From the NCBI GenBank assembly GCA_036823295.1, contig DAISGD010000047.1, forward strand, positions 1 to 26,238: a DNA stretch of 26,238 bases, in the 5' to 3' direction. Made by a program: the position numbers and the translations under genes. This stretch comes from UBA4742 sp002403895. Lineage in GTDB: Bacteria > Actinomycetota > Acidimicrobiia > Acidimicrobiales > Acidimicrobilacustridaceae. The notes below the pieces were generated by a model that saw nothing but the letters and a program-made list of their open reading frames with translations, was not told the DNA's origin and made no database searches. The number at the start of each line of letters is the position of its first letter. Positions within the stretch are counted from its first letter, which is position 1. Positions 21,811-26,238 of the stretch are shown piece by piece.

Positions 21811-23289
21811 TCAGCCGTCGAGGGCCTCGGGCTGACGGTGCTCGTCGAGGCGGTCGGCCGGCGCCCGCCCCGAATCGACCTCGTCATAGGTCCAGTCGGG
21901 CTGTTTGTCGCGGTGGTGCTCGTCAACCACCGCGGTGCCGTCGTCGATCTCGACCAGCTCCGCCACCAGAGCGGGGAGTACGGCCGGCGCCTCGCCCGAC
22001 AGGTGGGCGGCGACCTGACCGGGATAGCGCGCCAGCAGGCTGCCCACCACGGCCGCCTGCTGCGACGCCAGGTAGCACCGGGAGCCATCGGCCACCGTCG
22101 CCACCCGCTCACGGATGGCGACCATCGTGCGCTCATCAGCCTGGGACCGACTCAGATCAGCCAAGTGCCGGCTGAGGGCCAGGCCACCCTGCTTGCAGGC
22201 GGTGCACTGGCCACACGATTCGATCGCCAGGAAGCGAGAGACTCCGGCGACTTGGGCCACCAGGTCGTCCTCGTCGTCGAGCACGATGAAGCCGGCGGAA
22301 CCGAGGCCGCTGCCGATGGCCGCCAGGGCCTCGTAGCTCACCGGCGTGTCGAGGGCGTCGGCCGGGATGAAGCCATTGGACACCCCCGGTAGAACCGCCA
22401 CGATGTGATGGCCAAGCCGCGCCCCGCCGCCGACGGTCTCGATCACCTCCCGCAGAGGTGTACCCATCATGAATTCGGCGACGCCCGCGTGACGCACACT
22501 CCCCGTAACCGTGCACACGATGGTACCGGGCGACTCGGACGTGCCCTCGGTCCGGAACCAGGACCCGCCCCGAGCGATAATGCCCGGCACGTTGGCCAGG
22601 GTCTCCACGTTGTCGACCAGCGCAGGAGGGGCCACCAGGTCGGGATCCGCACCCGCCATCTCGACGTGGCTCGAAAGACCGCTGCCCGAGTGGACGTCGT
22701 TCGTCGACTCGACCACCTCGTCCACCCCGCGCCGGTATGGCGGTGCGATCCGGGGCAGGGGGGCACGGCCGTCGATGACCTCCAACAGGGCGGTCTCCTC
22801 GCCGTAGAGATACTCGTCGGGACCCTCGACGATGGTCACTTGAACCGCTCCCAGCCACTCGACATCACGTAGCTCGGCCAGGACCTCCCGCATCCGGTTG
22901 ACGACTTCGGGGGCCGATCGTTTGAGACCCAGCACGATCTCGCCAGCCCCGACGGCCCGCGCCGCGATGAGGGCACCCTCGACAACGGCGTAGGGGTTCA
23001 TCAGCAGCAGCGTGCGGTCCTTGTAGGTGCCGGGCTCACCCTCGGCGCCGTTGACCACGACGGCCGCCTTCATGGCCGCAGAGGAGTTCTCCCGCACGGC
23101 CCGCCACTTTCGGTGGGTCGGGAATCCGGCGCCGCCGCGACCGCGAAGACCCGCCGCCTCGATCTCGTCGATGAGGGCCACGGGTTCGACCTGCAACGCG
23201 GTCGCCAAGCCACGGCCGCCTCGGCGAGCCAGGTGTTCATCGAGGGACCGAACCGGAGCCGGGGGAAGGACGCGATGTACCTGGGCCAT
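21811..23289 (-). CDS. Stand-alone NuoF-like NADH-binding iron-sulfur flavoprotein
   Basis: A 492-residue homologue of the NADH/FMN subunit of complex I and NAD-linked dehydrogenases. GRGGAGFP (residues 50-57) and EGEPGTYKDR bind FMN/NAD, GEETALLE follows, and Cys359, Cys362, Cys365 (SCGQCTAC) with Cys405 ligate a [4Fe-4S] cluster. About 30 extra residues (near 187-220) sit between PPY and the VDNVETLANVP segment compared with typical NuoF. There is no NuoE or NuoG gene in the window, so this is not a complex I locus; it may feed electrons to a ferredoxin or another dehydrogenase. The ATG at 23289, with GGAAGGG upstream, is preferred over the one at 23307. Confidence 0.9.
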   Translation of the reverse strand: MAQVHRVLPPAPVRSLDEHLARRGGRGLATALQVEPVALIDEIEAAGLRGRGGAGFPTHRKWRAVRENSSAAMKAAVVVNGAEGEPGTYKDRTLLLMNPYAVVEGALIAARAVGAGEIVLGLKRSAPEVVNRMREVLAELRDVEWLGAVQVTIVEGPDEYLYGEETALLEVIDGRAPLPRIAPPYRRGVDEVVESTNDVHSGSGLSSHVEMAGADPDLVAPPALVDNVETLANVPGIIARGGSWFRTEGTSESPGTIVCTVTGSVRHAGVAEFMMGTPLREVIETVGGGARLGHHIVAVLPGVSNGFIPADALDTPVSYEALAAIGSGLGSAGFIVLDDEDDLVAQVAGVSRFLAIESCGQCTACKQGGLALSRHLADLSRSQADERTMVAIRERVATVADGSRCYLASQQAAVVGSLLARYPGQVAAHLSGEAPAVLPALVAELVEIDDGTAVVDEHHRDKQPDWTYDEVDSGRAPADRLDEHRQPEALDG

Positions 23290-23352
23290 GGTCACACCCT
23301 TCCCCATACCGCGGGCCGTTAGACGTCGGGACCCGGTCCTTCCCGGCCGCCG

Positions 23353-23679
23353 TCAGTGGTACTGGGTGGCGGCGATGATGCCGGTCAGGATGAGGCCGAG
23401 GCCACCGAACACGTACCAGTTGCTCACGGCACCAGGCAGCAGCGACACGTAGTTCATAATGATGACCACAATGCCCAGACCCCAGGGGATGAACATGGTG
23501 GCCGGCCACCAGGGCGGGCTCACCTTCTGGTACGAAGGGATCGGCGGCGTGTACCGGCTGGACGGGTCCGGGGTCGTTGACCGCCCCGCCTTGGCGGACT
23601 TGTCGCCTCCGCCCTTGGGCGTCACGCGACCCGACCCTTCGACGCGCCGCTTCTGGGGACGATTGGGTTGGTTGGCCAC
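23353..23679 (-). CDS. crgA: Cell-division protein CrgA
   Basis: A 108-residue actinobacterial protein that helps to assemble the FtsZ division site and recruits peptidoglycan enzymes. A basic cytoplasmic N-terminus (about 1-55) with PSSRYTPPIP is followed by two membrane helices (about 57-79 and 87-105), with PPWWPATMFIPWGLGI and NYVSLLPGAVSNWYVFGG matching the family. The start is GTG; TAGATT eight bases upstream and the lack of a ribosome site suggest a leaderless mRNA. It is divergent from trpG, as in mycobacteria, where one extra gene lies between them. Confidence 0.92.
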   Translation of the reverse strand: MANQPNRPQKRRVEGSGRVTPKGGGDKSAKAGRSTTPDPSSRYTPPIPSYQKVSPPWWPATMFIPWGLGIVVIIMNYVSLLPGAVSNWYVFGGLGLILTGIIAATQYH

Positions 23680-23687
23680 GGCCCGAG

Positions 23688-23693
23688 AATCTA
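23688..23693 (-). promoter_or_regulatory. -10 box for leaderless crgA
   Basis: TAGATT on the minus strand ends eight bases before the crgA GTG. It belongs to the set of TANNNT boxes seen before several starts here. Confidence 0.5.
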
Positions 23694-23731
23694 GCGGGGA
23701 ACTGGCTGGCGGTCGCCCCACCCCTGCCAGC

Positions 23732-23737
23732 TAGCCT
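23732..23737 (+). promoter_or_regulatory. -10 box for leaderless trpG
   Basis: TAGCCT ends eight bases before the trpG ATG, with no Shine-Dalgarno sequence. The crgA and trpG boxes point in opposite directions within 66 bases. Confidence 0.5.
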
Positions 23738-23745
23738 CCGGGCGC

Positions 23746-24327
23746 ATGGGAGCCCGGGTGTTGGTCATCGACAACTACGACTCGTTCGTCTACAACCTCG
23801 TCCAATATCTGGGCGAGCTGGGGGCCGATCCGCTCGTCTACCGCTGCGATGCCTTGACCCTCGACGAGATCGTGGAGCTGGACCCCGACGGGGTGCTCAT
23901 CAGCCCCGGTCCGGGTCGCCCAGAAGATGCGGGGCTCAGCAACGAGGTGATCCGTCATTTCACCGGCCTGCGACCCGTGTTCGGGGTCTGCCTCGGCCAC
24001 CAGTGCATCGGGCAGGTCTTCGGCGGCGAGGTGGTGCGCGCCCCCGCGGTGATGCACGGCAAGACCTCACTCATCCGCCACCGCGACGGGGGCCTGTTCG
24101 CCGGGCTGCCCAACCCGCTGGAGGCCACCCGCTACCACTCGCTGGTCGTGGATCGAGCCTCGATCCCCGACGTTTTGGAAATCACGGCCGAAACCGACGA
24201 CGGGGTCGTCATGGGACTCCGCCATCGCCAGTTCGATGTCGAGGGCGTGCAGTTCCATCCCGAGTCGATCCTGACGACCGGCGGCCACGACCTCATCGCC
24301 AACTTCCTGGCCCGCGCCACCGTCTGA
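23746..24327 (+). CDS. trpG: Glutamine amidotransferase of anthranilate / aminodeoxychorismate synthase
   Basis: A 193-residue class I glutaminase that supplies ammonia to the TrpE or PabB subunit for tryptophan or folate synthesis. The N-terminal VLVIDNYDSFVYNLVQYL, the oxyanion PGPGRPEDAG, the nucleophile Cys82 in GVCLGHQCIGQ and the His171/Glu173 pair in VQFHPES are all present. In actinobacteria one such protein (TrpG/PabA) often serves both synthases. Neither synthase subunit is nearby; the gene sits here by conserved synteny with crgA and pknB. It converges with pknB, with two bases between the stops. Confidence 0.93.
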   Translation: MGARVLVIDNYDSFVYNLVQYLGELGADPLVYRCDALTLDEIVELDPDGVLISPGPGRPEDAGLSNEVIRHFTGLRPVFGVCLGHQCIGQVFGGEVVRAPAVMHGKTSLIRHRDGGLFAGLPNPLEATRYHSLVVDRASIPDVLEITAETDDGVVMGLRHRQFDVEGVQFHPESILTTGGHDLIANFLARATV

Positions 24328-24329
24328 GA

Positions 24330-26168
24330 TCACGGCGCCGAAGGGGGAGTGTCCTTCTTGGCCGTGGTGGTGGTCGACGACGGAGCGGTCGTCGAGGTCG
24401 TGGTGGTGGCGGGCGGACCGGTCGAGATGATGATCGTGACCACCGATCCTGGGGGCAACTGGTTGCCCGCCGGAGGATTCGTGCCGATGACCCTGCCGGC
24501 ATCGAACGAGGTCGAGGATTGCTGCGTCTCGTTCACCTTGAAGCCGTGCGAGGTGAGGTTGGCCGAGGCGGTGGCCGCGCTTTGACCCGACACATCGGGG
24601 ATGGCCACCGCCTGGGGACCGCTCGACACGTTGATCGTGACCTTCGAGCCCTTGTCGGCCTTCTGCCCCCCGGCCGGATCCTGGGAGATGACGATGCCGA
24701 CGGCGATCTTCGGGTCGTTCTGGTCGACGGCGTTCACCACGAACCCGTTGTTCTCCAGCAACGACGTGGCGGCCGCCTTGGTGAGACCGGTCACCGATGG
24801 CACATCGCCCTGACCGAGCCCGGCGCTGACGGTGATGATCACGGTGGAGTTCTTGTCGGCCTTGGTGTTGCCGTTCGGGCTCTGGGCGAACACGATGCCC
24901 TGCTTGACGTCGTTGTTCGGCTCCGTCTTGACCTGGACTTGGAACCCCCCTCCTTCGAGGCTCGACGTTGCCGCTTCGACGGTCTGGTTGACCACCGACG
25001 GCACGTCGACCTGTGGGGACTTCGACTGGTTGAGCTGGGTCCCGAAATAGAACAGGCCGGCCGCCACCACCAACAACATGCCGAGGAGCACCCACAAGAA
25101 CGCGGAGCTGCGCCCCTTCTGGTCGGGCTCCGGCGCGGAGTCGGCGGAGGAGTAGCCCGTTGTCGGGGCCACCCCACCGGGGGGAATCGAACCGGCGGCC
25201 ACTGCGGGTGCTCCGACCGAAGGCACGGCCTGGGTGGCGGTCCCCACCGCGCCGACTCCGGCCACGGCCGCCGCCCCGACAACCACCCCGGCGGCGAGCG
25301 CTGCCGCGGAGTGCATGGCCGCCACCGGAAGCCCCTCCAGGTAGTTGCGCAGGTCGGCCCGTAGATCCTCGGCCGAGGCGTAGCGCTGGGCCGGGCTCTT
25401 GGCCAGCATCTGGGCCACGATGGCCTCGAGCGCGGTCGGCACCGCGATGCCAATTGAGCTGGGCAGCGGTGCCGGCTCCTGCACGTGTTTGTAGGCGATG
25501 GCCACCGGTGTGTCACCACTGAAGGGCGGGCGGCAGGTGAGCATCTCGAACAGGACGCAACCGAGGGAGTACAGATCGCTGCGGGGATCCACCGGCTTGC
25601 CCTGGGCCTGCTCGGGCGAGAAGTAGGTGGCGGTGCCCATGACGGCGCCGGCCTGGGTGAGATTCGACTGGTCCGCCCCGCCGGTGATGGCTTGGGCGAT
25701 GCCGAAGTCGGCCACCTTCACCTGGCCGCTCGGGGAGATGAGGATGTTGCCCGGCTTCACGTCGCGGTGCACCACACCGTTGCGATGAGCAAAACCGAGC
25801 GCAGCGGCGACATCGGCGCTGATCTCGGCGGCCCGCCGCGGGTGGAGGGGGCCGTCGGCGCGAATGATCTCGGAGAGGCTGCGGCCCTCGATGTACTCCA
25901 TCACGATGAAGTAGGTGCCGCTCTGCTGGCCCCAGTCGTAGATGGCGACGATGTTGGGATGGTTGAGGTTGGCCGCGGCCTGTGCCTCGCGGCGGAAGCG
26001 CTCGACGAACGTCTCGTCCTTGGCGTACTCAGGGAAGAGAACCTTCACCGCCACCGGGCGATCGAGCAGCTGGTCACGAGCCAGGTACACGTCGGACATG
26101 CCGCCACGGGCCAGCTTGCGGTGTAGCTCGTAGCGATCGTTGAAAACAGTGGGACCTTGGTCGGACAT
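24330..26168 (-). CDS. pknB: PknB-type Ser/Thr kinase with three PASTA domains
   Basis: A 612-residue membrane kinase that senses cell-wall fragments and controls growth and division. The kinase domain (about 12-278) has the RGGMSDVYLA loop, Lys42, HRDVKPGN with catalytic Asp136, DFG with Asp154, and an activation loop with Thr171, Thr179 and Thr181. A main membrane helix lies at about 355-376. Three extracellular PASTA repeats follow (about 387-450, 454-517 and 520-584), then a Thr/Ser-rich tail; mycobacterial PknB has four. The linker has an extra Ala/Gly/Val-rich hydrophobic stretch at about 283-309. TAGGCT nine bases before the ATG suggests its own leaderless promoter. Confidence 0.96.
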   Translation of the reverse strand: MSDQGPTVFNDRYELHRKLARGGMSDVYLARDQLLDRPVAVKVLFPEYAKDETFVERFRREAQAAANLNHPNIVAIYDWGQQSGTYFIVMEYIEGRSLSEIIRADGPLHPRRAAEISADVAAALGFAHRNGVVHRDVKPGNILISPSGQVKVADFGIAQAITGGADQSNLTQAGAVMGTATYFSPEQAQGKPVDPRSDLYSLGCVLFEMLTCRPPFSGDTPVAIAYKHVQEPAPLPSSIGIAVPTALEAIVAQMLAKSPAQRYASAEDLRADLRNYLEGLPVAAMHSAAALAAGVVVGAAAVAGVGAVGTATQAVPSVGAPAVAAGSIPPGGVAPTTGYSSADSAPEPDQKGRSSAFLWVLLGMLLVVAAGLFYFGTQLNQSKSPQVDVPSVVNQTVEAATSSLEGGGFQVQVKTEPNNDVKQGIVFAQSPNGNTKADKNSTVIITVSAGLGQGDVPSVTGLTKAAATSLLENNGFVVNAVDQNDPKIAVGIVISQDPAGGQKADKGSKVTINVSSGPQAVAIPDVSGQSAATASANLTSHGFKVNETQQSSTSFDAGRVIGTNPPAGNQLPPGSVVTIIISTGPPATTTTSTTAPSSTTTTAKKDTPPSAP

Positions 26169-26177
26169 ACGGCGAGC

Positions 26178-26183
26178 AGCCTA
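26178..26183 (-). promoter_or_regulatory. -10 box for leaderless pknB
   Basis: TAGGCT on the minus strand ends nine bases before the pknB ATG, identical in sequence to the box at 21075-21080. Bases 26184-26238 hold no complete gene. Confidence 0.45.
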
Positions 26184-26238
26184 GTGACTGCGCCAAGGGG
26201 CCAACCCGCGTCGCACTCCATCAGGGCCCGGGGGAGCC

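Noticed and set aside
23577..25364. Plus-strand ORF of 595 codons
   Set aside because: Runs antisense through pknB and out of frame across trpG; low-complexity Arg/Gly sequence and no recognisable domain.
1..26238. CRISPR array, insertion sequence, prophage, toxin-antitoxin or defence island
   Set aside because: No regularly spaced repeats, transposase, integrase or recognisable defence genes are visible anywhere in the window.

Overview
The window is about 26 kb of high-GC DNA with dense genes on both strands, strong G/C preference at third codon positions, many GTG/TTG starts and four-base stop/start overlaps. It looks like chromosomal DNA of an actinobacterium. The gene families fit this: an F420-type luciferase-like oxidoreductase, CrgA, a PknB-type kinase with PASTA domains, a paired TrkA system and a PGPGW membrane protein. 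A member of the Acidimicrobiia or a relative is my best guess, by inference only. I see no rRNA, tRNA, CRISPR array, insertion sequence or prophage.

Layout. 0.1-4.5 kb (+): unknown membrane protein, beta-carbonic anhydrase, YceI protein behind a cluster of palindromes, luciferase-like oxidoreductase, a 25-residue membrane peptide, a secreted SGNH hydrolase and a small alpha/beta-barrel protein. 4.5-5.5 kb (-): ferredoxin, then a cupredoxin whose start has decayed. 5.9-8.1 kb (+): a 348-residue unknown protein and a phosphoesterase lipoprotein. 8.1-11.7 kb (-): a small lipoprotein, a PGPGW protein and a Ca2+-type P-type ATPase. 11.9-13.7 kb: two coupled TrkA subunits (-), flanked by what look like broken pieces of an OB-fold gene and an amino-acid permease gene. 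13.7-16.5 kb: a diiron protein (-) divergent from a TetR regulator and a phytanoyl-CoA-type dioxygenase (+), with overlapping promoters around one dyad. 16.5-19.6 kb: glucose-6-phosphate dehydrogenase and a histidine phosphatase (+), converging on a PIG-L deacetylase (-). 19.7-21.5 kb (+): thiolase, with its 3' end partly duplicated, and a zinc-ribbon-like membrane protein. 21.5-23.3 kb (-): a stand-alone NuoF-like flavoprotein and a 90-residue partner. 23.3-26.2 kb: crgA (-), trpG/pabA (+) and pknB (-), the conserved actinobacterial cell-division/kinase neighbourhood.

How the genes work together. Clear functional groups are few: Trk potassium-uptake regulation (membrane subunit not in the window), entry to the pentose phosphate pathway, CoA-thioester metabolism (thiolase, perhaps the dioxygenase and diiron protein), electron transfer (ferredoxin, cupredoxin, NuoF-like protein) and growth/division control (PknB, CrgA). 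Most of the rest are single genes.

The most informative unexpected signals are: (1) two probable gene relics on either side of the trkA pair, matching the neighbours this pair has in mycobacteria; (2) a divergent TetR-controlled oxygenase module; (3) repeated TANNNT boxes 7-9 bases before start codons that lack a Shine-Dalgarno sequence, suggesting leaderless mRNAs; (4) a 32-bp duplication of the thiolase 3' end; (5) several very small ORFs with good coding character. I did not find a clearly novel defence or mobile system.
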